From Chitinophagaceae bacterium (GTDB lineage: Bacteria; Bacteroidota; Bacteroidia; Chitinophagales; Chitinophagaceae): a stretch of DNA of 64,000 nt. The position numbers and the translations under genes are program-made. The DNA is taken from the NCBI GenBank assembly GCA_019638615.1, contig JAHBTL010000005.1, positions 62,001 through 126,000 on the forward strand, written 5' to 3'. The notes under the pieces were generated by a model that did not search any database, was not told the origin of the DNA, and saw only the letters and a list, made by a program, of their open reading frames with translations. Positions 26,957 through 35,937 of the stretch are shown here, in pieces (position 1 is the stretch's first letter; each line of letters starts with the position of its first letter).

Positions 26957-28141
26957 ATGAGAAAGTATGTTGTAATAAAGGACAAGCTTAACATCAGGAA
27001 CAGGCCGCTGGTGCAGGATGAATATTATATAGGATTTGCCAGGCAGGGAGAAGAATTGTGGCTTGATGATGCCAGCCTGGTAGAAGGCGATGCCCCACCC
27101 GGCACACAGGATAATTTTTGGATGCCGGATGTGAACGGAAACCTTGTTTCGAGAGCCGGTGTAAGACGGCAGAACTATGAAGAAAAGAAAATGGATTTCA
27201 TCAGGGAGCCGTTTTCTGCGCAATTTGTAGACGAAACTGACAGCGCCGATGAATCTAAATGGAAGATCAGTTGGGGACATGTGGATATGGAGGTTTGGAA
27301 ATTATGGCAGAAGGGATGCAGGGGGCATAATGTACGTGTTGCAGTACTCGATTCCGGAGTAGACAATAATCATACTGACTTATTGCATATAGAAGGTATA
27401 AGGTTTAAGGTAGAAGGCAACGGGGTAATTATACTTACCGATAAATTCCAGGACCTGGATGGACATGGTACCCATTGCTGTGGTTTGGTAGGAGCGAACG
27501 GCAATGGCTTTTATTCGGGAATTGCCCCGGCAAGCAATGTGGCGGCCTTCAAGTTATACAACGAATCATTTCCATCAAACAAAAAAGAAATTTTCTTGCT
27601 TTTGGCAAAAGCTTTCGATACGATCATTGAAGCGAACCAGGGTCATGGATATTTTGATTTTGTTTCCATGAGCTTTTCACTGACTGAAAGCGATCTGGAT
27701 GGCACAGATGATGCGACCGGTAAAAAATGGCTGACCATACTACAGGAAAAAATAGACATTATTTCGAAAAAGAGCTTTATTGTTTGTTCTGCCGGTGAAT
27801 TTGAAAATGCGTATCCTGCTTCTTTCAGAAACGTGTTTGCCGTTGAAGCAGCCAATAAAATGAAAGAAACAAAAGCTTCGGCAACAGATAAGTCCAGGCT
27901 CATTTATGCGCCTGCAGGCGATGATCTTAAAACCACTACGCTCAGCAGCATCCACCCTCCCTACCTGGCCAACTTTACAGACAGCAGCGCAGCAACGGCT
28001 TTTACCGCCGGCTATTTTGCACTTTGTTATTCAGCCATTAAAGATGGCAGCGAAAGCAAAAGAAAATTTTTTTCAAACGCCGTAACAGCTATGATCCGGG
28101 AAAACAATAATTACCTGGGAGCATTCAATTTTATACTATGA
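26957..28141 (+). CDS. Cassette gene 2: atypical S8 subtilisin-like peptidase with SH3-like N terminus
   Basis: 394 residues without a signal peptide, so predicted cytoplasmic. Residues 1-75 resemble a bacterial SH3 domain (VIKDKLNIRNRPLV...IGFARQGEELWLDD). The S8 domain has Asp132 (AVLDSGVD), His170 (DGHGTHCCG) and Ser344 (DSSAATAFTAG). Two family features are missing: the Pro of the usual TSMATPHVAG block, and the oxyanion-hole Asn (AAGN is SAGE here, Glu281). Activity may be altered or conditional. It is 3 bp behind gene 1, and its stop overlaps the start of gene 3 by 4 bases (ATGA), so translation is coupled. Confidence 0.85.
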   Translation: MRKYVVIKDKLNIRNRPLVQDEYYIGFARQGEELWLDDASLVEGDAPPGTQDNFWMPDVNGNLVSRAGVRRQNYEEKKMDFIREPFSAQFVDETDSADESKWKISWGHVDMEVWKLWQKGCRGHNVRVAVLDSGVDNNHTDLLHIEGIRFKVEGNGVIILTDKFQDLDGHGTHCCGLVGANGNGFYSGIAPASNVAAFKLYNESFPSNKKEIFLLLAKAFDTIIEANQGHGYFDFVSMSFSLTESDLDGTDDATGKKWLTILQEKIDIISKKSFIVCSAGEFENAYPASFRNVFAVEAANKMKETKASATDKSRLIYAPAGDDLKTTTLSSIHPPYLANFTDSSAATAFTAGYFALCYSAIKDGSESKRKFFSNAVTAMIRENNNYLGAFNFIL

Positions 28142-30225
28142 AACAAGTACTGATATCAATAACAGTTTTTCTTTTCAGCCTGCTGAAAGGATCTGCTCAA
28201 AATACTTATTACGATGCGGTGCAGTTGAGCAATATATTAACGCAGATAGATTCGCTTGAGAATGTGGAAACAGCAGAAGCCATCCGGTTGAAAAAAGAAA
28301 AGCGGTTACTTTTTTACCAGTTGCTGATGCCGTATGTAAAAAATACCTGTGCAGGCGCCACGCCGGATAGCATACGGAGCTGCCTCCTGGCGAAAAGAAA
28401 CCCGTTTTTCTCTACCGCTTTTTTGCCATCATCCTCGGGCGATATGTCTGTTTCGCTGAAGGCGTTGCGGGGCCTGGCAGGCGCCGTGGGCAACCTGGAT
28501 GTAACCAGCTTTGCAGATGGGCTGGCCCAGTTCCTGGTAGAAAGAACAAAAGAAGAACTGAATGTGGCCTTTTTCCAGAAATTCTCCGATTTCCTGGAAA
28601 ATTATCCTGAGTTCAGGATCCTCTTTCCTAATACGAATACATTTATTGCTTACCTGAATATTGGCGATTATGCCAATACGCTTAATACATTAAAAGAGGC
28701 TTTTGATAAAGACCTGAAAGCGTTGCTCCCGAACGCGATCCGTTTAAGCCATCTTGATACAACCGCCTGTTCATCTGCCTATGCTGAAGACCGGAATAAA
28801 TGTGTGCTGAGAATAGACGCGATCCAAAATTTTTTTAATTCCAATAATGGGCTGTTGGTAAGGTCGGCCCTGCAAATAGGTAACGGAATAATGCAACAGG
28901 CAAAGATTCCTGATATGCTTGATTCAATTATCCGGCCGGCATACCTTGCCGGCTATGCGCCATTTACTAATGAACAGGACAATACAAACCTGTCGAACGG
29001 GTTGCAGTTAATACGCATTATCAGCAGCGGCATACGGAGTATGGATCCTGCAAGCAATTACATTTCGGAGCAGGAGTTGGCGCTGTTAAAAAGTGACGAA
29101 AAGCTGCGCGCTGTCTTCTTCGGGTTGTTATATGAAGAAATAAACGGCAATAACATTGTTATTAATAACCTGCCTGTTACCGCTGTTTTGCAGCCGGGCA
29201 GGGTGGCATCTTTTATAACCTATATGGAAGGGTTGCTGAACGAGGCTAAAGCCATACAGGCAGCATGGAGTGATCTAAAAGTCACGAAAAGCATGGCAGA
29301 GGCGGAATTAAGCAAACAGTATGGTGCTGTTTTTGAACACTTCCGTTCTTTACTGCTGTATGCTGCCAACCTGCAGGTCATAGACCAGCAACTGCTGCTG
29401 CCGCCGGTTTTTACACACACGCTTACCAAAACCGCGGGCGTATTTGAAATCGCCCACGATATTTCTGTAAAAAATTACAATGCGGCTGTGCTGGGCTTTC
29501 TAAAGCTGTTGTCGGTAGAAGCACCTGCTTTTAACAACCGCGATACCATGAACCAGTTCCTGCGGGCCTTTCTTAAATACGGATCGTTTGCCGCCAACGT
29601 GGTTACTGCCAAAGATCCGGCGGAAGTGAAAGCCGCCATAAAAGCGGTGGCGTTGCCGGCGGGGAGCGCTGCGTTAAAAAAGCAATCCTCTTTCAGCATT
29701 ACGGTAAATGCCTACGTGGGATTGGTTACCGGCTATAACCAGCCCTTTGCAAAAACATTTACCAGTAAAGATCCTGCCGGAAATATAGTTACTGCCAGGT
29801 TGCATGGAAGCGTGCCGGTATCATTGTTTGCCCCGGTGGGCTTTGCGTTTAACTGGAGTACAGCCGGCAAAAAGAATGGGTTGGAAAGAAAATATCCCGG
29901 TGCTGTGTCTGCTTTTGTTTCGGTAATCGATGTGGGCGCGCTGGTAGGCTTTCGCTTTATGCAGGACAGCGGCCTGGTGAGTGACAAAATGAAAGTAAAG
30001 CTGGCCAATATTTTTGCTCCAGGCGTAAATTTTATGTATGGCTTTCCCAAAGCACCTTTGTCTGTTGGTATAGGAGTGCAATGGGTACCCTCGCTTCAAA
30101 GGAATGCCGAAAGCAATGAATTTTTCGTGCTTACTGAATCAGGTATACGGTATCAATTGCACTTTGCCTTGGATATACCCATGTTCAGTTTGCGCACATC
30201 GAGGAAATCGTATTTATATCCCTGA
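28138..30225 (+). CDS. Cassette gene 3: large secreted protein, probable C-terminal barrel
   Basis: 695 residues with a signal peptide (MKQVLISITVFLFSLLKGSAQ, then NTYYD). Residues about 25-480 are mainly helical with many Leu-rich amphipathic segments. From about 500 onwards alternating polar/hydrophobic strands appear (FSITVNAYVGLVTGYNQ, VPVSLFAPVGFAFNWS, LSVGIGVQWVPSL, GIRYQLHFALDIPMF), the pattern of an outer-membrane barrel or beta domain. I do not recognise a named family. It overlaps gene 2 by 4 bases; gene 4 begins 29 bp later. Its predicted export contrasts with the predicted cytoplasmic location of genes 2 and 4. Confidence 0.75.
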   Translation: MKQVLISITVFLFSLLKGSAQNTYYDAVQLSNILTQIDSLENVETAEAIRLKKEKRLLFYQLLMPYVKNTCAGATPDSIRSCLLAKRNPFFSTAFLPSSSGDMSVSLKALRGLAGAVGNLDVTSFADGLAQFLVERTKEELNVAFFQKFSDFLENYPEFRILFPNTNTFIAYLNIGDYANTLNTLKEAFDKDLKALLPNAIRLSHLDTTACSSAYAEDRNKCVLRIDAIQNFFNSNNGLLVRSALQIGNGIMQQAKIPDMLDSIIRPAYLAGYAPFTNEQDNTNLSNGLQLIRIISSGIRSMDPASNYISEQELALLKSDEKLRAVFFGLLYEEINGNNIVINNLPVTAVLQPGRVASFITYMEGLLNEAKAIQAAWSDLKVTKSMAEAELSKQYGAVFEHFRSLLLYAANLQVIDQQLLLPPVFTHTLTKTAGVFEIAHDISVKNYNAAVLGFLKLLSVEAPAFNNRDTMNQFLRAFLKYGSFAANVVTAKDPAEVKAAIKAVALPAGSAALKKQSSFSITVNAYVGLVTGYNQPFAKTFTSKDPAGNIVTARLHGSVPVSLFAPVGFAFNWSTAGKKNGLERKYPGAVSAFVSVIDVGALVGFRFMQDSGLVSDKMKVKLANIFAPGVNFMYGFPKAPLSVGIGVQWVPSLQRNAESNEFFVLTESGIRYQLHFALDIPMFSLRTSRKSYLYP

Positions 30226-30254
30226 GCCAGTCACCAAACAGTAAACCTAATGGT

Positions 30255-31073
30255 ATGATAAAGCAACACTATCTCAAAGAACTTACTATCAGCGCAAGCC
30301 AATCGCGCGATAACACTGCCAATAAAAAGGCGGATGTAATGAAAATACAATCCTGGCTGAATTTATTCGCAACAGCGCAACCCAGCGATGCGGTGTCTAT
30401 TGCTATTGACGGAGACTTTGGCCGGGCTACAGAAAAGGCGGTAAAAAACTTTCAAAAACTAAAAGGGTTGCCACAGTCCGGTATAGTGAATGCTGCAGTC
30501 TTCTCAAAACTATCGGAACCTATGCAGAACGCTTTTGAAACCAAAGGAAGGAATACCGATCTGCGAAAATTAGTGGTTGAAATTGCAAAAAACCACCTTT
30601 CAAATAATCCTTATGAGCTGGTTATTCAAAATAAGGACAATAGCGGTCCGTGGGTAAGAGCTTATATGGACGGGCATGAGGGCGATGCCTGGTTTTGGTG
30701 TATGGGTTTTGTACAAGCCATAATAGACCAGGCCTGTTCACAATTGAATAAAGATTTCCGCACATTGATGCCGCTCACCTACAGTTGCGATACGGTGGGC
30801 AGTAAGGGGCTGGAAAAAAAGATCCTTTCACGGTATACAACAGTAAGGAATAACCCTTCCGTAGTAAAACCAGGCGATATTTTCCTGTTGCAAAAATCGA
30901 CGTTCGACTGGACGCATACAGGAATTATTACGGCTATAGACAATGATACTTTTGAAACGATTGAAGGAAATACAAATACGGGAGGCTCGCGCAATGGCAA
31001 CGCGGTACTGAGACGTGTACGTAATTTCAGGCTGTCGAAACTGGATGTATTTTCAATAGAGCCGCTTGTATAA
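30255..31073 (+). CDS. Cassette gene 4: peptidoglycan-binding and CHAP-type amidohydrolase
   Basis: 272 residues. Residues 25-88 form a PG_binding_1 domain (DVMKIQSWLNLF...AIDGDFGRATEKAVKNFQ). Residues about 105-272 form a CHAP/NlpC-like cysteine domain with Cys149 (WFWCMGFVQ), His221 (WTHTGIITAID) and Glu237 (TIEGNTN) as probable catalytic residues. These enzymes cut peptide bonds in peptidoglycan. No signal peptide is visible (MIKQHYLKELTIS), so release would need another route or cell lysis. Downstream it converges on the first GT-C gene with a 5-bp gap. Confidence 0.85.
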   Translation: MIKQHYLKELTISASQSRDNTANKKADVMKIQSWLNLFATAQPSDAVSIAIDGDFGRATEKAVKNFQKLKGLPQSGIVNAAVFSKLSEPMQNAFETKGRNTDLRKLVVEIAKNHLSNNPYELVIQNKDNSGPWVRAYMDGHEGDAWFWCMGFVQAIIDQACSQLNKDFRTLMPLTYSCDTVGSKGLEKKILSRYTTVRNNPSVVKPGDIFLLQKSTFDWTHTGIITAIDNDTFETIEGNTNTGGSRNGNAVLRRVRNFRLSKLDVFSIEPLV

Positions 31074-31078
31074 AAATG

Positions 31079-32629
31079 TCATTTCACTTCTATTAAAAGA
31101 TGGGAATGACGTACATGGTCTATGGGTTCATATTGTTGTACCCATTCAAGTTCTTTCGCTCCAAAGCCATTTTCATAATTGCTTACAGATAAGATAAACT
31201 TTCCTTTTTGAGGGAAAGGGGGTATAAGAAGAACATCAGGATGATCTTTCATGTATTGCAAAGCCGACGTTCCGCCCTGCCCGAAATCGAGGTTGGCGTT
31301 TCCTACCTTTTTATACGCGAACTTTTTATCATGGATAAATTCATTGGTATATGAAATAAAACAATTCCGGTAGCTGAATACGGAAATCAGCATCCAGGCA
31401 CATCCTGCTCCTGTCAGGAGCGCGTGTTTTCTTTTAAGCGGGTTGGTTACAATTTTACCACACAGTATAAAAATACCGGCATACAAAAAAAGGATATGCC
31501 GTTCACCAGCCTGGATATTATTCAGCAGGCTCATTACCACGAGAAAATAAACAACAGGCGCTAACAATAAAATTTCATTCTTTGCAAAAAAAGATTTGTT
31601 ATTGCCTGAAAAAATTTTGATCAGTGTCCATATAAAAAACAGCGAAACCGGAATAGGGATTTTATAAAATAGGGTAACGAGGTAGTAATACCAGTATGAT
31701 GCGCCGGGTTGCTTATGCCCGAGAATGGATACTACAGAAAAAGTACTGTCACGGAAACCGCCTCCCAATTCATCGAAATATTTTACGGTATCCATACCCG
31801 AGAGGTAAGGTTCGGGAAGCGGAAGCGGCATGTTCCCGATAAAGCTGAAGGTTTGCTGAAATGCCTGGAACATTCTGCTTACGAATACATATTCCTGCAA
31901 AGTATGCCCGGTTTTGTAGAATAAAAAGCCGGCGTTGATGATGAACAGGTTGATGAAGGCAAGCGCCACCAGTTTTATGAACACTGGTCTCCAATGAATT
32001 TTTCGTTTATTAACTTTAGCATATACAAACAGCAGCAGCGGAATGCAGATATACAGATGAACGAAAGTTTGTTTAACAAGTTGTGCTATACCCAGGCTTA
32101 CGGCAAACAACAAAAAGCATTTCCATGAATAACAGGTAAGATATTTCCATAAGCAATAAACAACCAGGAGAAAGATAGTTACGCTGTACGCATCGGTCGT
32201 TACCAGTCCGCTATGCCCCAGCCATCCGGGACAAAAGGCCAGCAATCCCATGGAAAACAAGCCGGCATGTGCGCCATACCATTCACTTGTCCAACGAAAA
32301 ACCAGGAACAATGTAAAAAAAGAAACTATAAAAGTAATGTATCGGCCCTTCTTTGTGTCGTCCCGGCCATAATCAGGCTTGTTAAGCCCGGGATGTAAAA
32401 CCTGTTCTACGGCCCTGGGTAATGCGTTCAAAGCGGATACCGGCATTTTACTGTCGTCTGTGGTACAGGATCGCTTAGAGGGATCGCCTTTCAGTATTTT
32501 TACCCCATACAGGTGGTGTACTCCTTCATCGGCTGTTAAATCGGAGCTGGATATAAAAGACAGCTCAGTTATGCTATACAGTAAAAGGATTAAGCAGAAA
32601 ATGGTCCGTATAGTATTTTGCCTGTTCAA
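31079..32629 (-). CDS. GT-C fold membrane glycosyltransferase-like protein, copy 1
   Basis: 516 residues with about 11 membrane segments. The first periplasmic loop carries the acidic pair in DLTADEGVHHLYG, the place where ArnT/PMT-type GT-C enzymes hold their catalytic Asp/Glu, so a lipid-linked sugar transferase of the GT39/ArnT superfamily is likely; donor and acceptor are unknown. The start appears to be TTG (32629), since no ATG is available before the first helix. It is a tandem paralogue of the next gene, sharing KRSCT-DDSKMPVSALNALPRAVEQ in the first loop and the end HVRHSHLLIEVK. Confidence 0.82.
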   Translation of the reverse strand: MNRQNTIRTIFCLILLLYSITELSFISSSDLTADEGVHHLYGVKILKGDPSKRSCTTDDSKMPVSALNALPRAVEQVLHPGLNKPDYGRDDTKKGRYITFIVSFFTLFLVFRWTSEWYGAHAGLFSMGLLAFCPGWLGHSGLVTTDAYSVTIFLLVVYCLWKYLTCYSWKCFLLFAVSLGIAQLVKQTFVHLYICIPLLLFVYAKVNKRKIHWRPVFIKLVALAFINLFIINAGFLFYKTGHTLQEYVFVSRMFQAFQQTFSFIGNMPLPLPEPYLSGMDTVKYFDELGGGFRDSTFSVVSILGHKQPGASYWYYYLVTLFYKIPIPVSLFFIWTLIKIFSGNNKSFFAKNEILLLAPVVYFLVVMSLLNNIQAGERHILFLYAGIFILCGKIVTNPLKRKHALLTGAGCAWMLISVFSYRNCFISYTNEFIHDKKFAYKKVGNANLDFGQGGTSALQYMKDHPDVLLIPPFPQKGKFILSVSNYENGFGAKELEWVQQYEPIDHVRHSHLLIEVK

Positions 32630-32678
32630 AATGGTAAGATAAAGCTGTAAATTAAAAATATAAAATACCGCTTTGTTT

Positions 32679-34253
32679 TCATTTTACTTCAATTAATAGA
32701 TAGCTGTGTCTTACGTGACCGTAGGGCGGATACTTCCGGATCCAATTATAAGTTTGCCTGCCGAAAATATCTTCATAAAGCCCGACAGCGATTATAAACT
32801 TTCCTTTTGCCGGTTCTGTTCCTGCAAATCGGACATCGGGATGGAGCTGGATATATTTTTGAGCGAATGAATACCCCTGACCAAAATCAAGATTTGTGGT
32901 TCCCACTTTTTTATATGCCAGTTTTTTGTCTGTAATAAATTCATTCGTATAGGGTATGTAGTTGTTTGCATAGCCGGCAACCGAAACGATCAGCCAGGCA
33001 CAACAACAGGCAATGGCTGCTTTTGATATACGGGACTGAAGATGAAGAAAGATCTTGCCGCAGAGAATATACAACAATGGGTACAGGAAAAGGATATGCC
33101 GGACACCCGTTTGAATGTTGTTGAAAAAGCTCATAATGATAAGAAAGAACACGATCGGTATAACGAGTATCAATTCATTCTTAATAAAAAAGGAACGATT
33201 GCTTTTTTGAAAAACATAGAAAAAAACAGGTAAAAAGAAGAGAAGTGTAGGTATGGGGGTTTTAAAAAAAATGGTAACGATATAATAGAACCAGTATGAT
33301 TTGCCCTGCTCGCGAAAGCCCAGGATGGAGACAACAGGGAAAGACCCTTCAGGATAGCCTCCGCCTGTTTCATCAACATATTTTACAGAATCCATACCCA
33401 ATAAGAACGGAGAAGGGAGAGGTATCGGAATGTTACCTAAAAAACTCAACTCCTGTTGTATGTTGCTGAACATTTTGCTTACAAATACATATTCCTGCAG
33501 GGGTTGGCCGGTTTGGTAAAAAAGAAATCCTGCATTGATAATGAATGTGTTGATGCCGGTAAAAATCAGGATATTGCCCAATGCCTTTTTTACCTGAAAA
33601 GGCGACTTCGTGAGAGGATAATAAATGACAAGAAATAACGGTATTAATATGTACAGGTAAAAAAATGTTTGTTTTGTAATTTGAGCAATGCCGGTGCAAA
33701 TACAAAACAGGATAAAATACTTCCCCGAATGAGTATTGAGATATTTCCAAAATGTGTATAATACCAATAAAACAACTAAAACACTGTAAGCGTCCGTGGT
33801 AACAAGCCCGCTATGTGCAAGGAATGTGGGGCAAAAGGCGGTAAGCCCCATTGAAAACAAGCCGGCTTTTTCCCCATACCATTCGGAAGACCATTTAAAA
33901 ACCATATACAGGCTGACCAGGGAGAACAGAAAGGTAATGTATCTCCCCAGCCTGGTATCGGAATCGCCACCATCGCTTTTTTTCAGCCCGGGATTCAATG
34001 CCTGTTCAACAGCTCTGGGCAGGGCATTGAGTGCCGACACCGGCATTTTGCTGTCATCCAGTGTGCACGACCTTTTATAGGACATCCCTTTCACGATTTT
34101 TGCGCCGTATGTTAAATGGGCTGTTTCGTCGGCCGTAAGATCTTCGGTGCTGCAAAAACTGAGTTCGGTGATTGCGTAAGCCACCAGTATGCACCAAAAT
34201 ATTACTTTAATGTTGGCAGAAACATTGCTTTTAAAGGATAAAGCCTTCAACAT
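32679..34253 (-). CDS. GT-C fold membrane glycosyltransferase-like protein, copy 2
   Basis: 524-residue paralogue of the gene 49 bp downstream of it, with the same topology, first-loop motif DLTADETAHLTYG and C-terminal HVRHSYLLIEVK. The soluble parts are more alike than many of the membrane helices. Both genes face the same way and probably share a transcript. Role by analogy: transfer of a sugar from a polyprenyl-phosphate donor to an envelope component. It starts 52 bp from lysS, which is on the same strand upstream. Confidence 0.82.
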   Translation of the reverse strand: MLKALSFKSNVSANIKVIFWCILVAYAITELSFCSTEDLTADETAHLTYGAKIVKGMSYKRSCTLDDSKMPVSALNALPRAVEQALNPGLKKSDGGDSDTRLGRYITFLFSLVSLYMVFKWSSEWYGEKAGLFSMGLTAFCPTFLAHSGLVTTDAYSVLVVLLVLYTFWKYLNTHSGKYFILFCICTGIAQITKQTFFYLYILIPLFLVIYYPLTKSPFQVKKALGNILIFTGINTFIINAGFLFYQTGQPLQEYVFVSKMFSNIQQELSFLGNIPIPLPSPFLLGMDSVKYVDETGGGYPEGSFPVVSILGFREQGKSYWFYYIVTIFFKTPIPTLLFFLPVFFYVFQKSNRSFFIKNELILVIPIVFFLIIMSFFNNIQTGVRHILFLYPLLYILCGKIFLHLQSRISKAAIACCCAWLIVSVAGYANNYIPYTNEFITDKKLAYKKVGTTNLDFGQGYSFAQKYIQLHPDVRFAGTEPAKGKFIIAVGLYEDIFGRQTYNWIRKYPPYGHVRHSYLLIEVK

Positions 34254-34304
34254 ACATTGTAATTTCTGGCATTATTGGCAATTACAGAAATAAAGTGGGC
34301 CTGT

Positions 34305-35858
34305 TTATTGTTCGAGTTTATCCTCTACTCCTTCGCGTTTTTCCGGCCGCATTTGCGGAAAGAAAAGCACATCCTGTATAGAGGACTGGTTGGTAAGCAG
34401 CATGCAAAGCCTGTCAATACCAATGCCAATGCCCGATGTGGGCGGCATGCCGTATTCAAGCGCGCGTAAAAAATCGTAATCAATGAACATGGCTTCGTCA
34501 TCGCCCCGCTCCATCAGCTTTACCTGGTCTTCAAATCGTTCACGCTGGTCAACCGGGTCGTTCAGCTCGCTGTAAGCGTTGGCTATTTCCTTGCCATTGA
34601 TCATTAGCTCAAAACGCTCTACCAGTCCGGGTTTGCTGCGGTGTTTTTTAGTGAGCGGACTCATCTCAACCGGGTAATCAATAATAAAAGTAGGTTGTAT
34701 ATAATGATGCTCGCATTTGCTTCCGAATATTTCATCAATCAGCTTACCGCGTCCCATACTGGGCGTGGTCTCAATGTGCAGCTTCCTGCATACTTCTCTT
34801 AAGCCATCTTCGTCCATTGCCGATATATCGAACCCGGTATGTTCCTGTATGGCTTCGTAAATAGAAACGCGTTTAAAGGGTGTTTTAAAGCTGATGGTCT
34901 TATCACCTACAGGTACATCTGTAGTATTGTGCATGGCAACAGCTACCTGCTCCAGCAGGTTTTCAGTGGTGTTCATCATCCAGAAATAATCCTGGTAAGC
35001 CACGTAAAATTCAAGTATGGTGAATTCAGGATTGTGCGTACGGTCCATTCCCTCGTTGCGAAAGTTGCGGCTGAACTCATATACCCAGTTAAAGCCGCCA
35101 ACCACCAGGCGTTTTAAATACAATTCATTCGCAATGCGCAGGTACAAGGGAATATCCAGGGCATTGTGATGCGTGATAAAAGGCCGTGCGGCCGCTCCGC
35201 CCGGAATGCTTTGTAAAACGGGGGTATCTACTTCCAACGCGCCATGCTTATTCAAAAACTCGCGGATGGCGTTGATCATCACGGTGCGTTTTATGAATGT
35301 ATTTTTCAGTTGCGGGTTAATGATCAGGTCTGCATAACGCTGCCTGTATTTGAACTCCGGGTCGGTTACGGCGTCGAAGCTCTGTCCTTCTGCTTCTTTT
35401 ACAACAGGCAAAGGCTTAAGCGACTTGGTAAGGAGCGTAAGCTCCTTTACATGAACAGAGGTTTCGCCGGTTTTGGTGATGAAGCCATATCCTTTTACAC
35501 CGATGATATCGCCGATATCCATCAGCTTTTTCCAAACCACATTGTACAATGTTTTATCTTCTTCCGGGCAGAGGTCATCGCGCTTTACATAAAGTTGTAT
35601 CCTGCCTGAATGATCCTGCAATACGGCGAATGAAGCCTTACCCATATCGCGGATGCTCATAATGCGGCCGGCAATGCTGATCTCACTATAGGCTTCTTTA
35701 TTCTCTTCGGAAAAACTTGCTTTGATATCGGCGGCGGTATGTGTAATGGGGAAGGCGGCTGCAGGGTAAGGATCAATGCCCAGCTTTTCCAGCTCCAGCC
35801 TCTTTTCTCTCCTGATCATTTCCTGCTCGGAAAAATGTTGCGTGTTCTGTGTGTTCAT
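34305..35858 (-). CDS. lysS: Lysyl-tRNA synthetase, class II
   Basis: 517 residues from the ATG at 35858 (MNTQNTQHF), preferred over a 9-codon upstream extension. The N-terminal OB-fold anticodon-binding domain (ISIAGRIMSIRDMGKASFAVLQD) is followed by the class II core, with motif 2 FRNEGMDRTHNPEFT and motif 3 GIGIGIDRLCMLLT. It charges tRNA-Lys in the cytoplasm. Length fits bacterial LysS. No T-box or leader hairpin is visible upstream. Confidence 0.96.
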   Translation of the reverse strand: MNTQNTQHFSEQEMIRREKRLELEKLGIDPYPAAAFPITHTAADIKASFSEENKEAYSEISIAGRIMSIRDMGKASFAVLQDHSGRIQLYVKRDDLCPEEDKTLYNVVWKKLMDIGDIIGVKGYGFITKTGETSVHVKELTLLTKSLKPLPVVKEAEGQSFDAVTDPEFKYRQRYADLIINPQLKNTFIKRTVMINAIREFLNKHGALEVDTPVLQSIPGGAAARPFITHHNALDIPLYLRIANELYLKRLVVGGFNWVYEFSRNFRNEGMDRTHNPEFTILEFYVAYQDYFWMMNTTENLLEQVAVAMHNTTDVPVGDKTISFKTPFKRVSIYEAIQEHTGFDISAMDEDGLREVCRKLHIETTPSMGRGKLIDEIFGSKCEHHYIQPTFIIDYPVEMSPLTKKHRSKPGLVERFELMINGKEIANAYSELNDPVDQRERFEDQVKLMERGDDEAMFIDYDFLRALEYGMPPTSGIGIGIDRLCMLLTNQSSIQDVLFFPQMRPEKREGVEDKLEQ

Positions 35859-35937
35859 TACGTCACTTTTAAAAAAGTGGAGCAAAGGTACTGGTTAGCG
35901 TTTAGCCTGCAAAGCGTAAGATTGGAGCGGGCAATCC

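Noticed and set aside
25628-31073. Prophage lysis module or bacterial gasdermin system
   Set aside because: No phage structural genes nearby, and the membrane proteins do not resemble gasdermins or holins; kept only as an unnamed cassette.
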